Shown: positions 19,596 through 29,090, counted from the first letter of the stretch. The stretch: 64,000 nt of DNA from an uncultured Rhodospirillales bacterium (GCA_903865895.1 CAIPLM010000310.1:1-64000); one strand, 5' to 3'. Notes: generated by a model from the sequence alone, not told the origin. Made by a program: numbers and translations.

Positions 19596-21911
19596 ATGCT
19601 CGATGATGCCGCTATTCTCGCCACCCTGCGCGGTGAACGCGCGCCCGATGCCGATTTCCCGGCTGCCCGCGATGCGTGGCTCGCCCGCCGCGCCGCACCG
19701 CGTGATCGCACGCTTGCCGCCGCGGTCGACGGCAAGGTTGAGATCCTGCGCGACACGGCAGGGGTGCCGCATATCTATGGCGGGACCACGGCGGACGTGT
19801 ATTTCGGTCTTGGCTTTGCCATGGCGGAGGATCGGCTGTGGCAGATGGACCGGCTGCGCCGCCGCGCCCTCGGACGCCAGGCGGAAATCCTCGGCCCGTC
19901 CTATCTCGCTGCCGATATTGCGCACCGCACGGTCGGCATCCCCGAGATCTGCGATCGTGAAGACATCCTTATTGACCCCGCGACGCGCGCCGTCTGTAGC
20001 GCCTTCGTCGCTGGCATCAACGCCTGTATTGCTGCCATGGACGCGGATCTGCCGGTCGAGTTCCTCATCATCGGCTATCAGCCGGAGCCCTTCACGGTGC
20101 GCGACGTGATCGCCACCACGCGCGGCTTCTGGTGGTCGCTCAACGGCCGCATCGACCGCATCATTGCCGCCGAAGCCTCCACCCTGCTGCCGGACACGTT
20201 GCAGGCGCTCTACCTCACGCCCGAGGCTTCCGAAAACCTCGTCCTCCCCGGCGCTATCCCGCCCCATTACGCCAAGCCGGAAAACCCGATGGGCACGGAT
20301 GACGCCACCGGCTCCAACAACTGGGCGATCTCGGGCGCCAAATCGACAACCGGCTACCCCGTCATCGCCGGCGACCCGCACCAGCCGTTCTGGGTGCCGG
20401 CGAGTTGGTACGAATTCGCCCTGCACGGCCCGGAAGACAACGCCGCCGGCTGCGGCCATCCCGGCGTGCCCGGCTTCTGGTACGGCTGCAACGGCCAGTC
20501 CGCCTGGAGCCTCACCAACAACATGGCCTCCACCCGCGACCTCTACCGCGAGGAGGTCGACCCCGCCGATCCCAGCCGCTACCGCGACGGCGACACCTGG
20601 CGCAATTTCGAACTCCGCGACGTCACCATCAAGGTGCGCGGCGCCGCCGACCACACGCTGACCATCCGCTCCACCGTGCGCGGCCCGATCATCAATGCCA
20701 TCGTGCCCGCCATCGATCCGGCCGGCGACGCGCCGATGGCGCTGCGCTGGGTCGGCATGGAACACCTGGATGACCTGCGCGCGATCGTCGGCCTCGGCCG
20801 TGTGAAGTCCTGGTCCGATTTCCGTACTGTCCTGAAGGACTGGGCAGTGGCGGTGTTCAACTACATCTACGCCGATCGCGACGGCCATATCGGCTACCAG
20901 ATGTCGGGCCGCATCCCCATCCGCGGCCGCGCCTGGCCCGGCGTGCGCGATGCCAACAACCCCGAGGATCGCTGGATCGGCTATATCCCGTTCGACGGCC
21001 TGCCCAACCGGTATGATCCCGCGACCGGCGCGGTGGCCAGTGCAAACCAGCGCATCGTCGCCGCCGACTACCCATATCCGATCTACGGCTCCTACTCCCA
21101 GGGCCACCGAGGCGTGCGGCTGGACGAGATTTTCTCCGGGAGCCTGAAGATGGACGTCGCGGCCAATATCGCGCTGCAGAACGACGTGAAGAACGTCCGC
21201 GCCACCCGTACCATTCCGCATATCCTCAAGGCACTCGCCGACAACGCCGATGCGGATGTACGCGAGATCGCCGCCGCCTTCGCGGGCTGGGACCAGTTCT
21301 ACAGCCTCGACAGCGCCGCGCCGACCTTGTTCGAGACCTTCATGGCGCTGTGGAACCGCCGTGTGCAGTCCGTCCATCTCCCCGCTTATTTGCTGGACCT
21401 GACGGTGCAGCAGACCGGGCTGTGCACCAGTGTGATCGAAGGTGACGTCCCCAACTATTTCCCCGAGGGGCTCGCCTCCGTCATCGCCGAAACCGCCAAA
21501 CAATCCATCGTCACCCTCACCACCCGCCTCGGCGCCGACCGCGCCGCCTGGGCCTGGGGGAAAGTGCATATCGCGCACTGGAAACACCCGCTCTCGACGC
21601 CGGCCAATTCCGCTGCCTTCGATATCGGCCCCGCCGCGGTCAATGGCGGCTCGCACACCATCCGCAATACCGGCGGCGAACTCCCGCCGCACAACGCCGC
21701 CTCCGGCGCGGAATACCGCATCATCGTGGATTTCTCGGCGCCCGAGAGCTTCCGCGCGGTGCAGAACATCGGCAATTCCGGCGTGCCTGGCTCCCCGTTC
21801 TATCGGGATCGCTTTGGTCCATGGCTCGCCGGCGAGTACCATACCGTCCATCTCAGCCGCACCGGCGTGGAAAGTGCCGTCGTGGCGACGACCACAATCA
21901 AACCTAACTAA
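19596..21911 (+). CDS. Penicillin acylase-family N-terminal nucleophile hydrolase
   Basis: A 771-residue Ntn hydrolase of the penicillin/cephalosporin/AHL acylase family, which cleaves amide bonds of N-acylated amines or amino acids. The conserved autoprocessing site is visible as TGSNNWAISG with the nucleophile Ser240; self-cleavage there would leave an alpha chain of about 239 residues and a beta chain of about 530. GDPHQPFWVPASWYE follows as in the family. Unusually, no signal peptide or membrane anchor is seen, whereas most members are exported, so it is probably cytoplasmic. Being the last gene of an ABC import operon suggests that it deacylates the imported compound and the flavoprotein then oxidises the freed amine (inference). 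Confidence 0.85.
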   Translation: MLDDAAILATLRGERAPDADFPAARDAWLARRAAPRDRTLAAAVDGKVEILRDTAGVPHIYGGTTADVYFGLGFAMAEDRLWQMDRLRRRALGRQAEILGPSYLAADIAHRTVGIPEICDREDILIDPATRAVCSAFVAGINACIAAMDADLPVEFLIIGYQPEPFTVRDVIATTRGFWWSLNGRIDRIIAAEASTLLPDTLQALYLTPEASENLVLPGAIPPHYAKPENPMGTDDATGSNNWAISGAKSTTGYPVIAGDPHQPFWVPASWYEFALHGPEDNAAGCGHPGVPGFWYGCNGQSAWSLTNNMASTRDLYREEVDPADPSRYRDGDTWRNFELRDVTIKVRGAADHTLTIRSTVRGPIINAIVPAIDPAGDAPMALRWVGMEHLDDLRAIVGLGRVKSWSDFRTVLKDWAVAVFNYIYADRDGHIGYQMSGRIPIRGRAWPGVRDANNPEDRWIGYIPFDGLPNRYDPATGAVASANQRIVAADYPYPIYGSYSQGHRGVRLDEIFSGSLKMDVAANIALQNDVKNVRATRTIPHILKALADNADADVREIAAAFAGWDQFYSLDSAAPTLFETFMALWNRRVQSVHLPAYLLDLTVQQTGLCTSVIEGDVPNYFPEGLASVIAETAKQSIVTLTTRLGADRAAWAWGKVHIAHWKHPLSTPANSAAFDIGPAAVNGGSHTIRNTGGELPPHNAASGAEYRIIVDFSAPESFRAVQNIGNSGVPGSPFYRDRFGPWLAGEYHTVHLSRTGVESAVVATTTIKPN

Positions 21912-21914
21912 GAA

Positions 21915-22049
21915 AGGAAGGAAGCGCTCCTTTTTTGAAAAAAAGGAGCAAAAAATTGTTATCCGAAGGCTTTGCAGTCTCCCAGAGGGAGCAGTGAACC
22001 AAGTGGATAGAAAGTTTTTGCTTCTTTTTTCAAAAAGAAGCGCTTCCTT
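21915..22049. repeat. MITE-like paired-palindrome element, copy 1
   Basis: An intergenic element of about 135 bp filling the space between the acylase stop and the FAH-family start. Each end carries its own A/T-tract hairpin (21928-21949, CTCC-T6-GA-A7-GGAG type; 22020-22041, its CTTC/GAAG variant), and the two ends are inverted copies of one another over about 45 bases, starting with GGAAGCGCT on each side. The central part is not self-complementary. Two further copies lie at 26164-27436 (split) and 29091-29234. Either hairpin could also end transcription. Confidence 0.85.
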
Positions 22050-22060
22050 AAAACTCCACC

Positions 22061-22843
22061 ATGCTCTGGATCAATTTTACCGCCGCCGGCACCACTGCCT
22101 ACGGGATCGTCGAGGGCGACACCGTCATCGAAACCCGTGGCGACATCTTCTCTACCTGGGAGAAGACCGGGCGCACTCACCGCCTTGCCGACGTGAAGAT
22201 CGAAATTCCGGTGATGCCGCGCACCTTCTACTGCGCCGGCCTCAACTACGTGGCGCATGTGAAGGAGGCTGCCGAGAAGGCCGGCACCTCGCCCAATATC
22301 CCCGCCCGAGCCGAAATCGGCTACCGCGCGCAGAACGCGCTCATCGCCCATGGCGAGGACGTAGTAATCCCGCGCGATGCTACCGACAAGGTGCATTACG
22401 AGGGTGAACTCGTCGTCATCATCGGCAAGAAGGCCAAGAATCTCTCCGAGGCCGACGCCCTCTCCTGCGTGTTCGGCTACACCATCGGCAACGATGTGTC
22501 CGAGCGCACCTGGCAGAAGGCGGATCGCACCTTCTTCCGCTCGAAAAACACTGACACCTTCAAGCCCATGGGGCCATGGATCGAAACCGAGGTCGATCTC
22601 GCCAAGTTGCACACCAATGTGCGGCTCAACGGCGAAGTCCGCACCTCTTTCCCGACCAACGACATGCTGTTCTCCATCCAGCATTTCATCCACGTCACTA
22701 GCCAATACTGCACGCTCTATCCCGGCGACGTGATGTGGATGGGCACCGATGGTAGTTCGCCCGATCTCAAGCACGGCGATCTCGTCGAGGTGGAGATCTC
22801 CGGCATCGGCACCCTCACCAACCGCTTCGTGCGGGAGGCCTGA
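22061..22843 (+). CDS. Fumarylacetoacetate hydrolase-family protein (2-hydroxyhepta-2,4-dienedioate isomerase-like)
   Basis: A 260-residue FAH-family enzyme distinct from the one at 10480. It has an N-terminal small domain, then FYCAGLNYVAHVKEAAEKAG, the metal-binding YEGELVVIIGKKAK (HxxxE-type acids) and GYTIGNDVSERTWQ, and the C-terminal CTLYPGDVMWMGTDG where most relatives read GTP. Members isomerise, hydrolyse or decarboxylate oxo-acids formed in ring or uronate degradation. The gene begins just after the palindromic element and is followed one base after its stop by the Ldh-family gene, so the two are cotranscribed. Confidence 0.88.
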   Translation: MLWINFTAAGTTAYGIVEGDTVIETRGDIFSTWEKTGRTHRLADVKIEIPVMPRTFYCAGLNYVAHVKEAAEKAGTSPNIPARAEIGYRAQNALIAHGEDVVIPRDATDKVHYEGELVVIIGKKAKNLSEADALSCVFGYTIGNDVSERTWQKADRTFFRSKNTDTFKPMGPWIETEVDLAKLHTNVRLNGEVRTSFPTNDMLFSIQHFIHVTSQYCTLYPGDVMWMGTDGSSPDLKHGDLVEVEISGIGTLTNRFVREA

Positions 22844-22844
22844 G

Positions 22845-23909
22845 ATGTCCGCCCCCTACGAAGTGCATCGCCGGCAGATCGCCGCTTTCCTCACCGCCTT
22901 CGGCATGCCGGACGCCAACGCGGAAAGCACTGCCGAAATCATGGCCTGGGCCGACCTGCACGGCATCGACAGCCACGGCATCTCGATGATCCCGGCCTAC
23001 GCCGCCCGCGCCTTGGACGGCAAGATGCGCATGCTGGCCGAGCCGCGCATCGTCAAGGAAACCCCGGTCTCCGCCCTGGTCGATGGCGATGGCGGCCTCG
23101 GCCATGTCACCTCGCGCCTGGCCATGAACACCGCCATCGCCAAGGCGCGAACCATCGGCATCGGCGTCGCCGCCGTCCGCAACTCGTCGCATTTCGGCGC
23201 CTGCGGCTTCTACGCCAAAATGGCCGCCGACGCCGGCCTCATCGGCCTGGTCACCACGTCGGCCTCCGGCATCCAGGTGGCACCGACCGGTGGCGCGCAG
23301 GCCCGCCTCGGCACCGACCCCATCGCCTTCGCCGCCCCCGGGCGTGACGGAGAGCCCTTCCTGCTCGACATGGCGACCACCACCGTCGCGGCCGGGCGCA
23401 TTCGCAACAAAGCCAACGAGGGCGTGCAATGTCCGCCCGGCTGGGTGCAAACCAAGGACGGCCTGCCGAGCACTGACCCGCTGGAGGCCCGCGAGAAGGG
23501 CGGCTTCCTCACCTCGCTCGGTGGCACGCGTGAAAGCAGCAGCTACAAGGGCTACGGCCTCGCCAGTATGGTCAACATCCTTTCCTCGGCCCTTTCCGGC
23601 GCCAGCATGATCACCGACCCGATGCACACCAAGCACCCGGGCACCATGGGCATCGGCCACTTCTTCCTCGCCCTCAACCCCTCGCTCTTTCGCGAAACCG
23701 ACGACTTCCGTGCCGACGTGATCTCCTTCACCGATGCGCTCCGCGGCACCAAGCCGGTCGACCCCGCGGACCCCGTGATGGTCGCCGGTGATCCCGAACG
23801 CCGCAACGCCGCCCGCCGCCTGCAATCCGGTATCCCCGTCGGCCCGGGCCTCCTCATCCAACTCCGCACCCTCGCCCAAGACCGCGGCGCGCCCTGGCTG
23901 CTGGGGTGA
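22845..23909 (+). CDS. Malate/L-lactate dehydrogenase-family oxidoreductase
   Basis: A 354-residue NAD(P)-dependent dehydrogenase of the Ldh/MDH2 family (AllD, YiaK, ComC type), which interconverts 2-hydroxy and 2-oxo acids or reduces cyclic imines. Family motifs are DLHGIDSHGISMIPAY with the catalytic His, RNSSHFGACGFYA, and the NAD loop ending in LGTDPIAFAAPG. The ATG at 22845 is one base after the FAH-family stop and gives the usual family N-terminus. Together they look like two steps in degradation of a hydroxylated acid; the substrate cannot be named. Confidence 0.9.
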   Translation: MSAPYEVHRRQIAAFLTAFGMPDANAESTAEIMAWADLHGIDSHGISMIPAYAARALDGKMRMLAEPRIVKETPVSALVDGDGGLGHVTSRLAMNTAIAKARTIGIGVAAVRNSSHFGACGFYAKMAADAGLIGLVTTSASGIQVAPTGGAQARLGTDPIAFAAPGRDGEPFLLDMATTTVAAGRIRNKANEGVQCPPGWVQTKDGLPSTDPLEAREKGGFLTSLGGTRESSSYKGYGLASMVNILSSALSGASMITDPMHTKHPGTMGIGHFFLALNPSLFRETDDFRADVISFTDALRGTKPVDPADPVMVAGDPERRNAARRLQSGIPVGPGLLIQLRTLAQDRGAPWLLG

Positions 23910-23998
23910 TACTGCCGATCGCTGGCCGGCGCGGATTGGAGAGGTAGGCAAGGGGCCCTGCCCCTTGCCTTACATTCCCGCCAGCGCAGGTGCGGTGG

Positions 23999-26110
23999 TT
24001 ACTGGCCCGATTTGGCGTCGCGGAAGTTGGTGTCGGTCTCGGCGAGGTGGCGCAGTAGGGCGGAGGGGGACCAGCGTTCGCCGTATTGCTGATGCCAGGC
24101 GGCAACCTGGTTGTAGACATCGCGCACTCCGATCCCATCGGCCCAGTACATGAGGCCACCGCGATAGCGCGGGAAGCCGAAGCCATGCAGCCACATGATG
24201 TCAATGTCGGAGGAGCGGAAGGCGATGCCTTCCTCGAGGATCTTGCAGGCCTCGTTGACGGAGGCGAACAGTAGGCGGCGCAGGATTTCCTCGTTGGTGA
24301 AGCTGCGGGCGGGATTCCCGAGCTTGGCGGCTTCCTCGCGGATGATGTCGGCGACGATGGGGTCTGGGTACGGGGTGCGGTCGCCGTTCTCGTAGCGATA
24401 CCAGCCGGCACCGGTCTTTTGGCCGAAGCGGCCGAGTTCGCACAGCCGATCGGGAATTGGCTGCTTGCGGTAGTTGGGGCTAGCGGCGGCGCGGCGCTTG
24501 CGGCTGGCCCAGCCGATGTCGAGGCCGGCGAGGTCACCCACCGCGAAGGGGCCCATGGGGTAGCCGAAATCCACCATCACCTTGTCGATCTGCTCCGGCA
24601 GCGCGCCTTCCTCCAGCATGATGATGGTCTCGATGCTGAACGGCGCGCGGCTGCGATTGGCCAGGAAGCCGTCGCAATTGCCGCAGCCGACGCTGATCTT
24701 GCCGATCGCCCGGCCCATCTTCATTACCGAGGCGAAGGTGGAGGGCGCGGTCTTGGAACCGTTCACCACCTCCAGCAGCTTCATCACATTGGCAGGCGAG
24801 AAGAAATGCGCGCCGGCGACGTCCTCGGGGCGCTTGGTGACGGAGGCGATTTCGTCGATGTCGAGCGCGGATGTGTTGGAGAGCAGCAGCGCGCCGGGCT
24901 TCATCACCGCGTCGAGCTTGGTGAACACCTCCTTCTTCGGCCCCATTTCCTCGAAGATCGCCTCGATCACCGCGTCGGCGTCGGCGATCGCCTCGTAGGT
25001 GTCGACGGGGTGAATGCGGGCGAGGCGGGCGTCCATCTCGGCCTGGGAGAGGCTGCCGCGCTTGACCGAGGTTGCGTAGTTATTGCGGATCCGCTCCATG
25101 CCACGGGCCATCGCCTCAGGCGAGGCTTCGAGCACGCGCACGGGGATGCCGAAATCGGCGAAGGACATGGCGATGCCGCCGCCCATGGTGCCGGCACCCA
25201 CCACGGCGGCCGAGGCGATTTCGCGCACCGGCGTGCTCTCCGCCAGCCCCGGAATACGGGCGACCGCGCGCTCGGCGAAGAAGGCGTAGCGCAGCGACTT
25301 CGCTTCCTCGGCGTTCTCCAATTCCCCGAACAGCTCGGCCTCGCGCACGATGCCCTGATCGAACGGCAGGGTGCAGGCGGCCTCGACGGCGGCGATACAG
25401 TTATACGGGGCCTTCTGGTTGCGCGACTTGCGGGCGATCGACTTGCGCATGGCATCGAACATGCCGGGATCGGCCTGGTAGTCGGCAAGCTGGGTATCGC
25501 GGTCCCGCACGCGGGGCAGCGGGCGGATATCGGCCTTGGAGCGCGCGAAGGCCACGGCCTCGGCGCGCAGGTCGCCGTCCACCACCTTGTCAAGAATGCC
25601 GAAGCACAGCGCCTCCTCGGCCGGCACGTGGCGGCCGGTGACGATCATGTCGAGCGCGCGCTTGGCGCCGATCAGGCGGGGCAGGCGCTGGGTGCCGTTG
25701 CCGCCGGGCAGGATGCCGATCAGCACCTCAGGGAGCCCGACCTTGGCGCTGCGCACGGCGATGCGATAATGGCAGCCCATGGCGTTCTCGAGCCCGCCGC
25801 CGAGCGCATAGCCATGGATCGCGGCGACAATCGGCTTGGCGCTCTGGTCCATCACGTCATAGGTGCGCTCGCCGATCGGGGTGCGCGGGCGGGCCTTGCC
25901 GAACTGGCGGATATCGGCGCCGGCGATGAAGCTGCGCCCGGCGCCGATCAACACGATGGCCTTCACCGCGGGATCATCATTGGCGGCCTTGAGGCTAGCG
26001 ATGATGCCTTCCGGCACGCCCGGGCTCAGCGCGTTGACCGGCGGATTGTCCACCACGATCACCGCGACGTCCCCGTCTTTTTCCAGCCGAACCAGTGCCT
26101 TGTCGCTCAT
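23999..26110 (-). CDS. Bifunctional enoyl-CoA hydratase / 3-hydroxyacyl-CoA dehydrogenase (FadB/FadJ-like)
   Basis: Beta-oxidation fusion enzyme of 703 residues. The N-terminal crotonase domain (about 1-190) has AGRSFIAGADIRQF and GYALGGGLENAM oxyanion segments with Glu in GLPEVLIGILPG. The NAD-binding domain starts near 303 with VVGAGTMGGGIAMSFADFG and carries the catalytic His in GAHFFSPANVMKLLEVV. Two C-terminal 3HCDH domains follow (about 480-580 and 610-700). It is shorter than E. coli FadB and matches the alphaproteobacterial/peroxisomal type. It stands alone: no thiolase gene is adjacent. Downstream of its stop lies a short gap to the convergent Ldh-family gene. Confidence 0.93.
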   Translation of the reverse strand: MSDKALVRLEKDGDVAVIVVDNPPVNALSPGVPEGIIASLKAANDDPAVKAIVLIGAGRSFIAGADIRQFGKARPRTPIGERTYDVMDQSAKPIVAAIHGYALGGGLENAMGCHYRIAVRSAKVGLPEVLIGILPGGNGTQRLPRLIGAKRALDMIVTGRHVPAEEALCFGILDKVVDGDLRAEAVAFARSKADIRPLPRVRDRDTQLADYQADPGMFDAMRKSIARKSRNQKAPYNCIAAVEAACTLPFDQGIVREAELFGELENAEEAKSLRYAFFAERAVARIPGLAESTPVREIASAAVVGAGTMGGGIAMSFADFGIPVRVLEASPEAMARGMERIRNNYATSVKRGSLSQAEMDARLARIHPVDTYEAIADADAVIEAIFEEMGPKKEVFTKLDAVMKPGALLLSNTSALDIDEIASVTKRPEDVAGAHFFSPANVMKLLEVVNGSKTAPSTFASVMKMGRAIGKISVGCGNCDGFLANRSRAPFSIETIIMLEEGALPEQIDKVMVDFGYPMGPFAVGDLAGLDIGWASRKRRAAASPNYRKQPIPDRLCELGRFGQKTGAGWYRYENGDRTPYPDPIVADIIREEAAKLGNPARSFTNEEILRRLLFASVNEACKILEEGIAFRSSDIDIMWLHGFGFPRYRGGLMYWADGIGVRDVYNQVAAWHQQYGERWSPSALLRHLAETDTNFRDAKSGQ

Positions 26111-26163
26111 GGCGTTTCCTGTGTGTTTATTGCCCTGGTTGGAAGTTAGGCGCAGGTAAGGGG

Positions 26164-26198
26164 GGAAGGAAGGGGTTCTTCTTTGAAAAAAGAAGCAA
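26164..26198. repeat. MITE-like element copy 2, left part (interrupted)
   Basis: The left end of the same palindromic element: GGAAGG followed by the hairpin TTCTTCTTTGAAAAAAGAAG and CAA. The sequence then switches abruptly into IS630-family DNA and the rest of the repeat resumes about 1.14 kb later at 27337. Confidence 0.75.
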
Positions 26199-27336
26199 TC
26201 CTCCCTTTACTTGAGGATTCGGAAAAGTGCTGGGTCTCTGACTCTGAAGTTGTCTGTGATGGTGTCACAGAGCGTGGCCCAGTTTTGCTGGACGGTGTGG
26301 CGCAGGAAGGTGAGGACCTCGACGCGGAAGGCTGCGAAGGATCTGGAACACCGGTTATGGGTGATTGCCCTGTGCATCGCCCCCAAAGCCGCTCGATAGG
26401 GTTCAGATGGGGGCAATGGGGCGGCAGCAGATGCAACCTGATGCGGCAGCCCGTCCGGCTCAGCCAGTCCCAGATCGGCCGCGAACGGTGGCACGTCGCC
26501 CGGTCGGCGAAGACATGGATGCGCCGCTGGCGGGGAAAGCGACGCTCGATCGCGGTGAGCAGCGCGAGCGTGCTCTGCGTGTCGACGCGCTCGACCAGCA
26601 GCATCTGCGTCGCCCCAGTCTCCAGGTCGATCGCGCCGTGGATGTTCAGATGCTCGCACCCGGTCGTCTGCTCGACTGCCACCGCCGCACCGCGCGGCGC
26701 TCAGCACCCGACCGGCTCGGCACCATACACCGGATGCACCGCGTCGATGAACATTACCGTCTCATCGGGCGACAGATGGTTCAGCAGGGCGTTATAGTGG
26801 TCGATGAAGCGGCGCTGCTGGTGCGGGTCCATCTTGCAGGCCATTGCTTCAGGTTTGCGATGCTCGAACCCGAGCCGGTGCAGCAGCTTGATCAGCCCGG
26901 AGCGGCTCTCGAACATCACGCCGAACTGTGCCTCGATCCAGGTCCCCACCTCGCGGGTGCTGCGCGGCAACTGCGTGCCGACCCAGGCGTGCAGCCGCGC
27001 TTGCTGCTCCACTGACAGAAACGGCTGGCGGCCGCCGAAATGGAAGCCCGCCAGGCCGTCGACACCGTCGCGCGCGAACAGATCGCGCCAGCGGCGGATC
27101 GTGTCGTCGTCCAGCAGCAGCACCTGCGCGACCTCGGCGCAACTCATCCCGCGATCGAGCAGGATCAGCGCATTCGCCCGGCGCGCCAGACGGTGCTCAG
27201 CCAGGCCGTCACGCGCCAGCTCCAGCAACGTCTGTCGATCTTCCGAAGTCAGGAAACCAGCGCCCTTCATGACGACAGAATGCAGAAACATCCCCGAGCC
27301 GTACAAGAAGGATTCGCCGCAACCTCACAGAATCGG
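26199..27336 (-). mobile_element. IS630-family insertion sequence, inactive, inside a MITE-like element
   Basis: About 1.14 kb of DNA separates two halves of a palindromic repeat that is continuous elsewhere in the window, which defines the insertion by comparison. It carries one broken IS630-family transposase gene. The ends are approximate; terminal inverted repeats could not be matched convincingly by eye, and the expected TA target duplication was not resolved. Confidence 0.7.
26207..27306 (-). pseudogene. IS630-family transposase, broken by a nonsense codon and a frameshift
   Basis: The N-terminal part (to 26701) has the helix-turn-helix region (ARRANALILLDRGMSCAEVAQ, DDDTIRRWRDLF) and the first catalytic Asp in MFIDAVHP. 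At 26701-26703 a TGA stands where the family has Trp (PVGC-W-AP), and the same frame then continues with VEQTTGCEHLNIHGAIDLETG, VFADRATCH (second Asp) and HLNPIERLWG (catalytic Glu). Near 26377-26385, in a run of C, one base is missing; the next frame continues with MHRAITHNRC and CDTITDNFRVRDPALFRIL to a TAA at 26207. All three acidic residues are present, but the gene cannot make a full protein. Confidence 0.88.
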
Positions 27337-27436
27337 GGAAAAAAGCTATTATCCGGTTTGCTTCGCGCCCTCCCGGGGGAGTACGCGGCAATCGGATAGA
27401 AAGTGTTTGCTTCTTTTTCAAAAAGAAGCGCTTCCT
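27337..27436. repeat. MITE-like element copy 2, right part (interrupted)
   Basis: This is the interior and right end of the palindromic element. Its interior (TTATCCG...CCCTCCCGGGGGAG...GGATAGAAAG) aligns with that of copy 1 (TTATCCG...TCTCCCAGAGGGAG...GGATAGAAAG), and its right hairpin CTTCTTTTTCAAAAAGAAG with the GCGCTTCC end is the same as in copy 1. It abuts the stop codon of the binding-protein gene at 27440. Confidence 0.8.
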
Positions 27437-27439
27437 TCC

Positions 27440-29020
27440 TTAAGCCCGCTTCACCCCATACATCTGCGGGAAGCCATCGCGCACGTCCTTGATGGAATTG
27501 CGGTGGATGGTCGGCCCCGCGTAGTAGCCGAGCGGCACATAGGGCGCCTCGACGAACAGCAGCTTCTGCATTTCGAGCCCGATCGACTTCTGCGCCGCGA
27601 GATCCGGCGCATCGAGCCAGCTGTCGCGCAGCGCCTCCATCTTCGGCATGCTCGGCCAGCCGAACCACGCCGCCTGGCCGCTGCGGATCGCCGAGGCGGC
27701 CGCCGGCGACACGTTGCCGTTGCCACCGAGATTGGTCATGAAGATGTTCCAGCCGCCCTTGTCGATCGGCTCCTTGCTGGCGCGGCGCTGCACCACGGTG
27801 CCCCATTCGAGCGCCTGGTAGTCCACGTTCATGCCGATCCGCTTCAGCAGATCCGCGGCCACCTGCGAATAGGCGTGCAGCACCGGGATGGAGGTCGGCC
27901 CGAGCAGCACGATCTTCTCGCCATTATAGCCCGCGGCCGCGAGTTCCTTCTTCACATCGTCGTATTTGCCGCTGAGCCGGCCAACCGCCTCGGTGCCGGC
28001 AGTGCTGGCGAGCGGCGAGCCCGGGGAGAACAGGCCGCAGGGGTTCTTGATGATCGAGGGATCGGCGCCGGCGAAGGCGAGGATGAACTCGTCCTGGTTG
28101 CAGGCCGCCATCACCGCCCGGCGCACCGCGGGCTTATCGAAGGGCGGGTTCAGGTGGTTGAAGCGCAGGCAGCCGATCGAGCCATAGGGATCGATGGTCT
28201 TCACCACCATCGCCTTGTCGCGCTTGAGGGTCGGCAGCAGGTCGATCGCCGGGTTTTCCCACCACTCGATCTCGTTATTGGTCAGCGCCGCCGCGATGGT
28301 CGCCGGATCGGGGATCGAATGCCACTCCACGCGGTCGAAATAGGCGATCTTCGGCCCGGCGGAGAACGAGGCCACCCCGTCGGCGCGCGGCACATAGCCC
28401 TCGAAGCGGTCGAAAATCAGCTTGGCACCGACCACGCGCTCCTTGTTGTTGAGCTTGAAGGGGCCGGAGCCGATGAACTCGGTGATCTGGGTGTTGCCGT
28501 CGGTCTTGGCCACGCGCTCCGGCATGATGGAGGCCGGCGCCCCGGTCAGCGCGTCGCGCAGCAGCGGGAAGGGCTTCTTCAGCCGGATGGTGATGGTCTT
28601 GTCGTTGGTCGCGGTGATTTCCTCGGACCGCTCGATCACCAGATTCAGCAGCGGGTCCCGCTGGCCGCCGCGCTTGATGGAGGCCACGCAGTCGCGCGCC
28701 AGCACCGGCGTGCCGTCATGGAATTGCAGCCCGTCGCGCAGCGTCAGCGTCCACAGCTTGCCGTCATTCTCGACCTTCTCGCCGGCCAGCATCTGCAACC
28801 GCGGCTGCAACTGGGCATCGAGCCCGTAAAGCGTGTCGAACACCGCCAGCGAGTAGTTGCGGGTGATGTCGGCCGTCGTCCACACCGGGTCGAGCGAGGC
28901 GGGGTCGGCATGGGGGACGAATTTCAGCGTCTTTGCCGCTCCCTGGCCGAAGGCGAGGTTGGGTGCGGCCAGCGCGATGGAGGCGGCGGCGGTCGATTTC
29001 AGGACGTCTCTGCGACGCAT
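27440..29020 (-). CDS. ABC-type periplasmic binding protein, family 5, orphan (third copy in window)
   Basis: A 526-residue SBP_bac_5 protein related to those at 6373 and 7964: it shares FHDGTPVLARDCVASI, GSGPFKL and EWGTVVQRRAS, the last almost identical to the 6373 gene. The ATG at 29020, preceded by GGGAGA, gives a Tat-like N-terminus (RRRDVLKSTAAASIALAAPNLAFG). No permease or ATPase genes are near. The gene is bracketed by MITE-like element copies 2 and 3. Its peptide-, opine- or glycoside-type ligand is unknown. Confidence 0.92.
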   Translation of the reverse strand: MRRRDVLKSTAAASIALAAPNLAFGQGAAKTLKFVPHADPASLDPVWTTADITRNYSLAVFDTLYGLDAQLQPRLQMLAGEKVENDGKLWTLTLRDGLQFHDGTPVLARDCVASIKRGGQRDPLLNLVIERSEEITATNDKTITIRLKKPFPLLRDALTGAPASIMPERVAKTDGNTQITEFIGSGPFKLNNKERVVGAKLIFDRFEGYVPRADGVASFSAGPKIAYFDRVEWHSIPDPATIAAALTNNEIEWWENPAIDLLPTLKRDKAMVVKTIDPYGSIGCLRFNHLNPPFDKPAVRRAVMAACNQDEFILAFAGADPSIIKNPCGLFSPGSPLASTAGTEAVGRLSGKYDDVKKELAAAGYNGEKIVLLGPTSIPVLHAYSQVAADLLKRIGMNVDYQALEWGTVVQRRASKEPIDKGGWNIFMTNLGGNGNVSPAAASAIRSGQAAWFGWPSMPKMEALRDSWLDAPDLAAQKSIGLEMQKLLFVEAPYVPLGYYAGPTIHRNSIKDVRDGFPQMYGVKRA

Positions 29021-29090
29021 GGTCTGTCTCCCTGGGTGATCGTGCCGGCATCCTGGACTGGTATGCGGGCAACGATCAACAGGGAGGCAG

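Noticed and set aside
21926-22042. Simple pair of rho-independent terminators only
   Set aside because: The same long inverted ends recur at three sites with partly conserved interiors, which is more than convergent terminators would give, although a terminator function remains possible.
26207-27306. Programmed frameshift in the IS630 transposase (orfA/orfB type)
   Set aside because: The first interruption is a TGA replacing a conserved Trp in the same frame, which slippage does not overcome; the second is a plain one-base loss. Two unrelated lesions point to decay.
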